The translations under genes were made by a program, and so were the position numbers. A model generated the notes under the pieces. That model saw only the letters and a list, made by a program, of their open reading frames with translations, was not told where the DNA came from and did no database searches. A stretch of 64,000 nucleotides of DNA from Euwallacea fornicatus (taxonomy: Eukaryota; Arthropoda; Insecta; Coleoptera; Curculionidae): positions 3,782,001 to 3,846,000 of the forward strand of contig NC_089541.1 of assembly GCF_040115645.1 (NCBI RefSeq). Direction: 5' to 3'. Shown in pieces: positions 51,231-62,700 of this stretch; position 1 is the stretch's first letter; every line of letters starts with the position of its first letter.

Positions 51231-51324
51231 ACAGGTTTCTCGGCCCTATCGATTCTTTATTATCGACAAACAAACTTCCGTAAGTTTCGATCAAGCAGAA
51301 GAACTTTGGGAAAAAGGTAAATAA

Positions 51325-52632
51325 CCGAAATGGACAAGCCATTGATTTTGTAAACACCGACAGTTTAACTCCAATTTTCAAACAAAACAACATTCGGACT
51401 AATGGCCGATTTATCTTAGTTTTCTTTTTCGACCGTTTAGGAGCAGAAGTTTTTAGGTTTTATGTCGGAGCATGGGGAAAAGAGAAAAGTTGCGAAATAA
51501 TAGGAAGTTTTGGATAAGACGTGGCCGAGTTTTTCCCAGAGTTGTTCGGGTTTAACGAAGACATTTTAGCAAAAAACACAATACCGCTCGCTGGGTGTAA
51601 TTTCTCCGGCAACATTTCGGCATCAGGATCCATAATGGAAAATAGTGGGCGCAGCCTTCTTTCTTGTCGACTGATGCTAAACCGCAAACAAGGGCCCCTG
51701 CTTTAGCCCCGGAAAATAAGAGTCGCTTCGGGAAACTATTCAGGAAACGTCGACAGGTTTATTAGGAATCATTGCTTCCTGGTGTCGGATGTTGGTTAAT
51801 TTACTGCTGAGTGTCTTGCAACGAACGATATATGATTCCGAATCTCAGCATGAGATTCGTATTGGGAGAACCAGAAGCGCGTATTTTATTCATTTTTAGG
51901 ACTATTTATTTTTAGAATGCCTATTTCGGAGAGTTTAGATCGAAATCGTTATTTATATCGTTGCAACTCTGAGAGAACACTTCGGAACAAGATTGAAGAA
52001 CATTTCTGCAAAGTTTTTCAATACGTTGCAACAAAGAAACATTTTAAAGGTGAAATCTCCGAGATATAGAAGATTGCGTCTAGTTTCGGATCAAGAGAGT
52101 CCAATGGAGACATTGATTTCCTCATTCGGCAAACTAAATAAAAGTAAGTGAAATAGTGATAAAATCCATGCAAAGTTTACTTGGAGACCACTTTTGCGCA
52201 CTTACAAACATGCAACAAGAAATTGTATCGCACCATCTTCCTGCAAAATTTTCTTGTTACTCATCGAAGAATTGTGTGTCGAGGATATGTGCGTGTGACA
52301 GAAGATCGTCCCGTATCCTATCAGTAAAATACACAAACGTTTCATCAAAATAAAAAAATAAAATTCTGCCGATAGATAAAATCTATTGCACGTACGGAAA
52401 ATAAATCGCGACTATCTTAGAAGACATGCAGAAAAGTGATCTAACATCAGTGTATATTCGTTCTTTGATGTGGCGGAGGAATAAAAGCAATCGAACCCCT
52501 TGATGTTACTATGATGCAATACGGTTTCCGCAAATAACGCGACGTTGTTTCTCAGGGTCGTCCATCCTTGCTAGGGGACTGTGTTAAGTAGGACAATCTT
52601 CCCGTCATATTCCTATCTTCAGATGGGCCATA
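51325..52632. other. Intergenic, nothing supported
   Basis: ORFs on both strands at 51460-51706 are short and without motif. Confidence 0.35.
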
Positions 52633-53599
52633 CGGGGTGTTAGGAAAATTATTTTCTTAAATTTAACCGATGATTACGCACATTGCTTTGAACAAAAAAG
52701 TTCCTTACAACAGGTTTTGAAAGCTTAATAGTTAAAAAAAAAACATTTAAGTTGGTAACCGAAGAGCTATGATAAACTTATAATTTCAATAAAATGATGA
52801 GAACGTTACTTGACAAATGTTGATTGTTTGACGTGTAACTAGAAAAGTTGATTGGTAAATGTAAAGTTAGGTGGCAACGCCGCACTGAACGTGATCGAGG
52901 AAACGACATTTGCTTTTGTTTTGATTATTTTTTGCAATTCGTTAATATCCGACATCTGATAAATCTGACCTTTTATTAGTACGCGAATTTATTCGGACTT
53001 ATTACAATACCTACGTGAAAATGTATTCTTGACGCGAGTATCATGAGATGCTTTTCATTTCTGGAGAACCGTTACAAAATTCGTTATCCAGAGAGAAAAC
53101 TTTCAGTTCGACAAACGGAATTTTTTATCGGGTAAGGGAAAATTGATTAAAACGATGTCGTACATGCATGGACTCAAATGGTGGACACTTCGAACATTTA
53201 ATGTAAAAAAAACAATAACAAATTTGTGTTTCGGTTCTGATGTGGGCGGTATAAAGTGTGGAACATAATACGTTATACAAATTAGAGGTGACAACAATAA
53301 TTCTAAGATAAGTGGTCCTTGTCAAAATAATAAAATAAGAATACCGTAATGTTTAAATTTTAACTATAAAACCTATCGGACCCAAAAACCGTGTAGAAAT
53401 GCATATCTAGTTAATACCACTCTTTAGGAATGTATCGAAATAAAAAAACACGATGAGACGTTGCCAGGTCGCAACAGTTCTTTTTTGTTTTTCGGGGAAA
53501 TCGTTGTATTTACGACCTCTGTTGCACGGAACTTTTTTGTTTAAAATGATGCTTTTGATCATTGCTTAAATTTACGAAAGTTGTTTAACTAATACCTTG
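52633..53599. mobile_element. Foldback-type element with inverted ends of about 85 bp
   Basis: Flanked by TA. The left end CGGGGTGTTAGGAAAATTATT and the right end, reversed, CAAGGTATTAGTTAAACAACT are followed by shared TCTTAAATTTAA-like, CAATGAT and TTTGAACAAAAAAGTTCC / CAACAG segments. The interior has no recognised coding sequence. Confidence 0.55.
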
Positions 53600-53639
53600 T
53601 ATATCGCACAAAACTACACATAGCTACAAAATTTTTGCA

Positions 53640-54010
53640 TCAACTTAGTTTTTGGATATTTTATTATGCGGTACGAATAATGCGTGAAATATTGAAACAT
53701 ATGAAAACAACTCTAAGGGCATATCCATTTTTCCTTAGAATCTCTGCTATTGGCATACTAAAGTTTTGCCGAATTGTTAAGTGTATATAGTGATCCTGTC
53801 TTTGGTTAGTAACCGGTCTACGGACATTTCCCGGTCTAGCTTGCATAGAGTTGTCTCTAAATAGCGATTCCATATGGGTAAACCGTCCCTTTGAGAAACG
53901 CTTATTCGTTCAGCGACAAACCTCTGTGAATATCCTTTTTCCACTAAAGCCACTATTCATGCATGATCAATTTGTGGTATCACTTGATGATGGCCTGTTT
54001 TGGTTTGAAG
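53640..54010 (-). mobile_element. Tc1-like transposase N-terminal fragment
   Basis: The minus strand reads VALVEKGYSQRFVAERISVS near 53955-53895, then a frame change to ARPGNVRRPVTNQRQDHYIH near 53850-53790. This is the Tc1-type order of first helix-turn-helix, GRP hook and a VTxxxDRYI stretch. No catalytic part is seen. Confidence 0.6.
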
Positions 54011-54616
54011 CCTAAAATGGTACTAGCCCGTAATATCAAAATAAACGTCGATTTTTTTATTTCAGAAAAAAAAATGTAAATATTTTTTAGTGATATAAAA
54101 CGGGCATCGTTGTTAGTGAAAAACCGTAAATATGAAGGTAACAAAAAAAAATTGTGGAAAATTATTTAAAAACTGAAAATTCAGGCAATGTAAAAGTTTC
54201 GAAGCTATGTGCATAACATTAGAAAAGTAACAATAAAATGGTTTTTATTCAATTTGGTCGATGAAGTGGTCTGTTTACTATTTATGTACTCTAGTTTTTA
54301 TTGCATTTAATATTGAAAATAGATTTCTGACTTTTGTTTCAAATTTGTGACCGGCTTAAAGTCTGTGGCTTTTACGGGAAACCTGCAAATAAATTTTGTT
54401 CCGACTTCAAATTTGAACAATTTCGTATCCATTCATCGAAAGTTGGCTTAACTTCGGGCATTGTGTTAAATATAAAGTAACTAATTGCTGGTGGAAGCAC
54501 GAAATACTCCTATAAAAATCTCGCTATAGTGCAACACCAGCAGCCCGAATCCGAACTGAATATAACGGAGACAATTTCCAATGGCTTTTCCTCTGACAGT
54601 TGTCTCGCTGGTTATA

Positions 54617-55460
54617 TAGGGTGCTTCAGAAAGAAAGTGTCATAGGTCAAAAGTGGATAGACCATTTAAAATGTAGTTAAATGCCACCCGAACGAGATCC
54701 TAGCCTGACTCTTCTTAAAGATATAATATTTTTAGTAAATTTTAGCCAAAATCCGACAATTTTTTTATCTAAATCTTCTAGTTTTCCACTTCCTACCACT
54801 CAAAACACAAATACAACTACATTTTAAAAATTCACATCAAATTTAGCTTTTGCTGATAAATGCCCTTTATAAAACCCAATGGAGCCGCCTAAAAAAATAG
54901 GAACATCTCAAACTCCATTTATTACTCAACGATAGCTTGCGCAAAAAAGTTTCCAACTACTTGCTCTACTCTTTGCGATTTCATCAAAGTTGTCCTATTT
55001 AACATTTCAAACGATATATCGACTTTTGTGTTTCTTGTTTCTAACTGTTTGATGTGGTATTTCCAATAAATAAATTTTTGAATCTCAAAACTGGGCATAC
55101 CGTTTAACAGTACCTTAAATAGGACAACTTTGATGAAACCACTAAGACTTAGCTGGCAAATTCATTGCGTGAGCTACCAATGAGTAGACGTCTACATTGA
55201 ATGCAACAAGGCAAATATTTTAACAAAAACCATCCTATTTTATAGGAACTTTAAAAACGGATTTTAAAAATTTAGTCATATATGTGTTTTGAGCTGTAGG
55301 ACGTGGAGAAATAGCAGATTTGGATGAAAAAGTCGGGTATTTCACGAAATTTACTAAAAATCCTATATCTCCAAGAAGGGTCAGGTTAGGGCTCTTATTT
55401 TAGCTGCATTTAACTATATTTTAGAGTGTCTATCCAAATTGGGTAGGGCGGGTCTTGACG
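54617..55460. mobile_element. Large foldback element, arms about 350-400 bp
   Basis: The left arm (54617-55025) and right arm (55090-55450) pair over most of their length: GTAGTTAAATGC, CTTCTTAAAGATATA, TTTTTAGTAAATTT, CACTTCCTAC..CTCAAAACACA, CTTTATAAAA and TTTCATCAAAGTTGTCCTATTTAA. The left end TAGGGTGCTTCAG looks like a terminus; the right end lacks its mate, so it may be truncated. The loop is about 65 bp. Confidence 0.7.
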
Positions 55461-55799
55461 ATCGATGCGTGGTTATATCGCTCCAGCTACATTTTTTTTT
55501 TATCAAAGGGAGTATAACAAAAAAGGTCTCTAGACGGATCGGGATATGATTTCATTCAGGATCTAAAATTACTTCTATTAATTGACAAGGAATAACTACT
55601 ACCCAAAGATAGCAAATGTGCTGCTTGAAACCGCAGAGTATGAAATAACGAACATTGCCATGGCGCGGATTAAAACCAGGTAGGTAAAATTGAGTGATTG
55701 AAGAAATTACGAGGATAGATCCAGAAGTATCCACTTAAGACTTAGAGAAAAAAGAATAGGAAAATATTGCATTCTTTCTCGAGATTGATATGCGTTTTC
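55461..55799. other. Spacer, nothing supported
   Basis: Short AT-rich segment between the foldback element and a mariner copy. Confidence 0.4.
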
Positions 55800-56905
55800 T
55801 AGTGTTGTTCTATGGAGCAGCTTTAAGTGTTTCAAAATAGACATCAATCGTGGACTTCACCTCTTTATTATTAGCAAATATCTTTCCATCGAGCCATTTT
55901 TTGAAGTTTGGAAATAAAAAATAATATGAGGAGGCTAAATCTGACGAATAGGGTGGGTGCGGAAAAAGTTCGAAACAAAGTTGATTGATTTTGGCTAACG
56001 TATTTATGGAAATGTTGAGTGGTGCGTTGTCTTAGTGAAGCAAGGCTTTTTCGCCATATACGGTCTTTTTTCCCTATTATCTTCGCTCAAACACAGTAAT
56101 AAATGTATATAACATTCTCCGTTTGTTTTTCCCTTAGGGAGATAGTCAATAAAAACGATCGCATGTGCATTCCAATAAACTTCATCGTCACCATTTCTGT
56201 AGAGAAAACATTTTTCACCTTCTTTGGAACCAGTTGTTCCCATCGAAACAATTATTTCAATTGCTTTCTCATCTCAAATATGAAAGGATAGATCCATGTT
56301 TCATTCATGGTAATGAATCGATGCCAAAACTCGGCTTTATTGGTGCGAAACTTTGTCAAACATTGCCTTGAAATATTCTCACGACTCTGTTTTTGTTCAA
56401 TTATAAGTAAGCGCGGCACCTATCTTAAGCACAGTCTGCTCATATCTAATTGTTTGGTAAAAATGTTTGTGCAATTTTAGCAGACTATCTTCCTGTACGG
56501 TTTTGTGTATTTTCACCAAAATATCTGGAATGTTCAAGTCTGGAGTGTTATTCCCACTCAATATTTTACAGTTGTTAACGAAGGACCAGAGTTCCCTTAA
56601 ATAGAATCTAACACCGCTGTGATGTTTAATGGACTAAGCCCTTTCAAATGAAAGTATTGAATCACGTATCGATAACCGATATTTAATATTTGCAGAAAAT
56701 ATTTAAAAGTGTTCACTAATAACGACTTCAAAAAGATAATAAATCAACGGAACTCCTTAAACTTTAGACATGCGCTTTTTATGTTTAGTTTAGGTCAATT
56801 CAACTTACTTCAGGTTAGTTCAGCTTTTTTGTAATATAAGCAATTTTTTAACAAGAAATCGCGATCTATATGGCAGCTCGAGTACATCTGGAACTATTCT
56901 TATTA
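55800..56905 (-). mobile_element. Mariner transposon copy 2 (same family as 20120-21320)
   Basis: The minus strand shows LAKINQLCFELFPHPPYSSD followed by LASSYYFLFPNFKKWLDGK near 56010-55870, and upstream segments parallel copy 1 (mariner QDNAPLN region, PTLEW-like remnants, and the sequence before the transposase). The D of the SxDLAxxxYF motif is in a different context from copy 1 and there are several stops, so it is dead. Both copies share the left-hand terminus context CTCGAGTACATCTGGAAC. Confidence 0.72.
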
Positions 56906-57275
56906 ATTACATTTTCCTAGTATTGTTGAAATCTTATAGTGAGAACATTGAGAGAGCGAAATATTGATTCGTCGGGAGGAAACTCAGCAAGACTTACTCG
57001 TTATCTATCATAACACATTCTCTATCATACCTTCATTATTAAAGCCAAAACCGCCTTTTACCAAAAAAATCCTTATTCTGGAATGTGAATGCCTTATGTT
57101 TTGCTTCTTTCAATTTCCAAGGAAATTAAATTTAAACGTTAAAACGTCCGCTGCTCTGGAACGTAATTTAGTAATTTAGCAACATAACAAATTGAGTCGA
57201 CTAGTACGTAACATTTATTTATTTTAATTACCGCTGTAGCAACGTTTTGCGAAACGATGTTGCCTGTCGGCACTT

Positions 57276-57314
57276 CAAATGTTTGTTTTCCCTAGTTAGG
57301 AAAACAAACAAATG
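57276..57314. repeat. Short near-perfect palindrome
   Basis: CAAATGTTTGTTTTCC pairs with GGAAAACAAACAAATG around a 7-base centre (CTAGTTA), with one or two mismatches. Confidence 0.7.
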
Positions 57315-57991
57315 TATAGTACACTTTAAAATTTGTTTAATTTTTTTTAAATCCACTTTATTTTCAACGACAAAAAGCCCATAATCTAAACTCTAATTAA
57401 ATTGAAACGAAGCGACCGGTGCTACTGTGAAAGCTAGACCTTTAAGCACACTGGCATTGAGTGTGTAGCAAAATATCGCAGTCCAAACGAAGTTAACCTG
57501 GACATAGTCTATTGTGGCAATTAATTTGGGAACTAAATACCTGTTAATGAAGATCCTAATTTGGACAATGTAATTTGAATCCCCTTTAGTGCTATCGTTG
57601 GAGCGTGTAGTCCCTTTGAGTATTTCGCATTATTCACATAAGATGGTGGAAAAGCGCAATTCAAGTCTCTTGGGAAAGCCTTGCACTTAAAATATGATCA
57701 TTCTATCAGAGCGTGGAGAATTACGAACTTATCAGGCTAACTATTCAAACTTGCAGTAAATCATCATCCTTTGATCCGTGGTAAATTGGGATAGGAATGA
57801 TTATGCCTTACTCTAGCAAGTGATAAAACGTCTACTCGAAAATTCTATAATCCTCCGGTAAATACCTACCTTTACTGCGAGCATCAAAGTTTTAAGCTTA
57901 CATGGTTGCAGGCTAATCTTAAATAAGAGGATTTTATGTAGCATCGATCCAGGATGAACGGATAGCTCTAATGAAAAGCGTGCTGTAAAAT

Positions 57992-58022
57992 AATGATGAA
58001 TTCGATATTCGAATTCATCATT
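57992..58022. repeat. Perfect 31-bp palindrome
   Basis: AATGATGAATTCGA, a 3-base centre (TAT), then TCGAATTCATCATT: 14 perfectly paired bases on each side. Confidence 0.8.
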
Positions 58023-58484
58023 CCGTATGTAGCGGAATATGTTTAGTGCACTTCGAATCAGAAATTAAATATTGCATCACTAAAAAGAAAAATGAAACTA
58101 GGTATTCTGCTTATAATTACATGAATGTTGCTTGTTAGTTAGGGAAATGGATTTGGACTGAATGGAAATTTAAAATGAACGCTTAATACATCTACTAGAG
58201 TAAATCTCAATATAAACACATGCCTAAAATTAAGGATATTAAAGATTTTTATTAATAAAATTTTCTTTATCTGCTTTGCAGTTATGTATGTAGCAAATCC
58301 TGGTATCTGCGACGTTTATTAATTTAACATGCAAATAGGTGGAATTGGTACACAGTGTAAACTATGTAAAATAACTTTTTGCGGTATATGGAAAACCTTT
58401 AAGTTTGGCATATGAAGTTGTTGAACTGTAGGTGTCTTATAAGGGGCCGATCGATCATTGTTCTTCCGTCGTTTTAGTTTTCAT

Positions 58485-59715
58485 TATTTTAAAAATGCTG
58501 AAACGACATTTAAGTGAAAATGAAATGTTACGAGCTGTAGAAATGCTTGAAGCTAGGCTATTGCAAGTTAGCCTATTTTCTTACATGCCGGTTTAACGGG
58601 CCCGTCACCGGTTATACGGTAGCAAAGTAAACGTAAGTTAATGGATTCTTTTACACGTTTGACCACTCCTGGTTGTGGTCAAACATGTGAAAGAATCGCT
58701 TAACTTACGTTTACTTTGCTACCGGATAACCCGTAACGGTTAAAGTGGCAAGTGTGAAAGTAGGCTTACTGTTACCGATGTTATGGGAACCACCCAGACC
58801 GACATCTCTTGACTCTAGACCTGTTATCGAAACTGGCAGCGTACGACAGAAATATTTGGGTCGGCTAAAAGTGACACCTCCTCGTATGAACCGTTATGTC
58901 CAATTGGACACTCGAGCAAATAATACTGTGACTGTAAACCTGTTACTTAATCATCTACACGGGACTCATAATTTGACATACCATCTACAAGAGAGTGAAA
59001 GAAGGTAATTTAGCTTACAAAAGGCTTTAGGGGTGCCAACCCCTAAATCGTGGGAATCGCGCCGTCGCACTAGCCTAGACTCAAGGATAAGTGATATAGG
59101 AATCGGATTAATGGAGAAGTATTTTGTTTAGTGGAGAGCCTCGATTCGGTTTGCATCCATATTCTCGAAGAGTACGTCTTTAGAGGGCACTCGGTATACG
59201 AAGTCGAATTCAGCACACACAGGACGTTCACAGCTACAGAAGAGCATCAATCATGGTTGTGGACAGGAATTTTACTTGGTCGTGGAATCAATCTTACTTT
59301 CCTAAATCGTTTTTTTAATAACATACGATTATGTCAGGAATATTCTAGAATCTGTTGTTGTTCTATACAAAATCATTATCGGTGCAGATTTTATCTTAAT
59401 GCGCGATAATGCCCCTCCACACACTGCCAGAGTCACTAGAAATCTCCTGGAAGATAAAAAAAATAGAGTTTATATATACAGTCGAGTTTCACATGGCACT
59501 GCGTACTCTCCTGATCTCGACCCAATTGAATATATTTAGGACGTCCTTCAGGGAAGGGTTGTTCGAAACCAAAATGAATTCTAAGACCGAAATCAGTTAA
59601 TTCAAACTCTCTAACGGGCCTGGAATTATATTAATCAGCACGATTTGAATAACCTGATCTTGAGTAGGGAAAGGCGATGGAGGACCAGTATAAATACACG
59701 GGCTTGACACATTCC
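58485..59715 (+). mobile_element. Tc1-like transposon, dead, interrupted by a hairpin
   Basis: The start LSENEMLRAVEMLEARLLQ (58510-58565) is the Tc1-type first helix-turn-helix. A hairpin insert follows (58611-58730). Then come RLKVTPPRMNRYVQLDTRAN (58860 on) and a second helix-turn-helix (HLHGTHNLTYHLQESERR). The catalytic end is FILMRDNAPPHTARVTRNLL (near 59390-59450), AYSPDLDPIEYI (near 59505-59535), then QLIQTL. Several stops and frame changes break the frame. The nested hairpin has no counterpart in the family. Confidence 0.75.
58611..58730. repeat. 120-bp hairpin with 56-bp arms inside the Tc1-like element
   Basis: Left arm 58611-58666 (GTTATACGGTAGCAAAGTAA..TTTGACCAC) and right arm 58675-58730 (GTGGTCAAACATG..TACCGGATAAC) pair with about five mismatches; the loop is TCCTGGTT. 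GCAAAGTAAACGTAAGTTAA is identical in both arms. Confidence 0.85.
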
Positions 59716-62700
59716 ATATTAAACTTTAAATTTATATGTTTTTTTGAAGAGTTTCTAATAATTCCTTCTACTACAATTTATTTTTTGCATACCCTTAAAT
59801 CGCCTTCTGTGCAGATCTCTTTGTTTGAAATTTGACAAATAGAGATAAAAATGACTATCATAGATATGTTCAAGGTTCGGTTCAAAGTGAAAGAAATTAT
59901 TTATTGGCACAATCTAGAATATCTCAACATTTTCAGCATGTGTGTATTGCAAGAATTTTAATATCCCAATGTTGCGAAACACAAACTCGTTGTTTTGGGA
60001 TCAAATTAAGCAGTCGTCATCCTGTGAAATTAGCAACACTTTCGTAGGCTTAATATTCCCTTTAATATTAAGCGGCACTTATGCGATTGTTCGGCGAAAT
60101 GTCTTCCTTCCTTTGGGTTTGGTGCAAAATAGTCTGCGAATTCCGTACATAACTAGGGAATTATACTGTGTTCATTTCGTGCAAACGGTTACTGACAAGG
60201 TACGTTGCCCAATTTTCCAATTTAATTAAATTGTTTTGGATAAAGTAGCGACTTGGCTCCATTGTCCCTCGAGAGTGTTTCTAAATTAGAGAAAGATTGG
60301 GTTTTTGCATATAATCTAAGCGTGCAATATTAGCAGCGGCACTTAAGCCTAGATTCCTGGTAGCTTTGAGGAATGAAATGCAGCGCTGTCTCATTGGATC
60401 TAAAAGTTTAACAGTGGATTTAGACGAGAGGTGGAGGAGAATATGAGAAAAGAAGCAAAAATTAGGAAAAAATAACCCTCTCTATCTTCACATTTTTCAA
60501 GGTCCTCACCACCTCTGAGCTAAGCGGAATACCGGGCATAATATTTCATTGTCATTGAGAGTTCCATCCATTTTCTTAAAAGTTTTAAACTTGGAAGGCG
60601 AACTTGAAAAATGCGTGGTTATTGTTTTACGGCATAAAAATGTAACAAAATATCGAAAAAACAATTCTCCTACTCGTATGCTACAATGTAAAAATTATCT
60701 CGGAGAAAACACGTACACCACAGCATTTCATTAAGTTGCAAACCCCAAAGAACTCGACAAAATAAAAACTTGAAAATGATGTCTAGTAAGGGGAACTTAA
60801 ATGCAACATTTTCAAGAATGCAAAAAAGCTGCAATTTAAATATTCCCGGTGGATTTAAGGGAAAAAAGGGACACCACCATGATGCCATTATTGATTCCAA
60901 AAGTTCGGAAGTGAGATCATCACAATCCCCCCTTAATATCGCATATATTGTTGACTCTAAATTCATTTAAAGTTAAAAAAAAAAATGTAGCAAGAATTAT
61001 GATATTGTTCCGCCATCCAACCCAAAAGGAAATAACAACATTTCTACCTAATATTTTTATCAACGTTTTAGCGCCAATATCTTAAAAAAACCAGTTGAAA
61101 TATTTACCTAAAAAATTTATTAAATGTATGATCGAGCTAAATGAACTTTATGACTCAATATGGAGCTATATAACTTACTGTAAATGTAGATGTGATACTT
61201 ATTTTAATTTCCCAGATACTGAGATTTTTTACATATTTTTTAATGAACTCTGAAATACCTCATAAAGAAGGTGTTTAAAATTATGATATGGAAATTGTGG
61301 AGTTTAAAATTACGTTTCCAAATGTCCTTGAAAAGAATTATTCAGTGTCCATGTAGAATCCAGTTTAGTTGATTAAACTTAACATTGGCATATCAAATCG
61401 TTTTTTGGTCAATAAATGTATTAATGAAAACGATTAATAACATATGCGATTTAGCAAATGATTGGAGCGATCATGTCAATAGATTGAGATTATTAATCGC
61501 CCATTAATATATAAGTGAATTTCAATATTTTTCTTCTTGAAAAAAAAATTGTTTTAGATTTATTATAAGATAACTAAAATAATTAATATTTCCATTTTCA
61601 AAGGGAAATTGAAGTGTTGTACGAATATTGCAAGACATTCGTGGTTGTATTGCTGGAAATATACGAGTTGTTTACGTCAAAAATACAATCTCGATGACAG
61701 TGGTAGAACCTTGACAGGAAGCAGAAAGACAGATGACAAAAACGTTTCTATCTTACCTTTGACTGTCGAGTAAGCGTCAAGGAGGATCACAATACTCTGT
61801 TTTTTTGATTTTGCGTATACTTGGTTATCTAAAATAAAATAGTTTATTGAAGTAAAAATATTTAAAACTAAGAAAAAAACATTTGCTAATTAAAAAAAAA
61901 AACAATTTATTGGCAACAAGTACAATATTTCAATGCAAATATCGCGAAACCGCATCTTTGTCAAAACGACCCAATTATTTGCAATTTTCATATTTCGTTT
62001 AGTTTTGGAAATACCGGGACCGGAATTGATATTTTTCCAAAACGAAGTTCTTTTAGCTAGATTTTCGAGCCATCTGACCCTCAAATGAGGCAGATGTTCA
62101 GTTTTTAAAGTGATCATTAATCAGCTAATAGAGCTGAGAATCGAACTTGAAAAAATGTAGAACGTTCCTGGAAATTTCGGAATTGGGAAAAAACTAGGGC
62201 TTATTAAAGTTTGATTGGTGATGTCTCATAAATCAGTTGAGCAATTTCCCTTAAAAAAATGATATTGATTCTTGGGGTAGTTTTTAAAATTGTATCTAAT
62301 TCAAATGGCGTCCACCAAGGTTTTGCTGTACGAGCAGAATTGAATAAAACAAAACCTCTCAATATAAATTTTTATTTAATATACTGCAGGTATACTTTCT
62401 TTAACAATAAACATTCAGATAGTTAATCGTAGTTCCTAAATATTGACGAAATATTTTTATAATATGTACTTACAACTTACGACTAGATCTTAGGCCCGGT
62501 CATATAATCCATTTAAATTAAGAATAAGACACACACAGTGTTAATGGGGTCAACCCGAACTAACCTTCAGATATACAACCAGGCCACAAAACTGCTACTA
62601 TCGCAAAACCATTTCACCCTCATATATTCAACCCCACAACAAATAAATCGTATGATTTGTTATAACAGATTTGTTTTATGTTCTATTGAGCCATTTATAT

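Larger units (their letters stand above)
56906..58484. other. Intergenic with two short perfect palindromes
   Basis: No gene is seen; the palindromes at 57276-57314 and 57992-58022 are listed separately. Confidence 0.4.
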
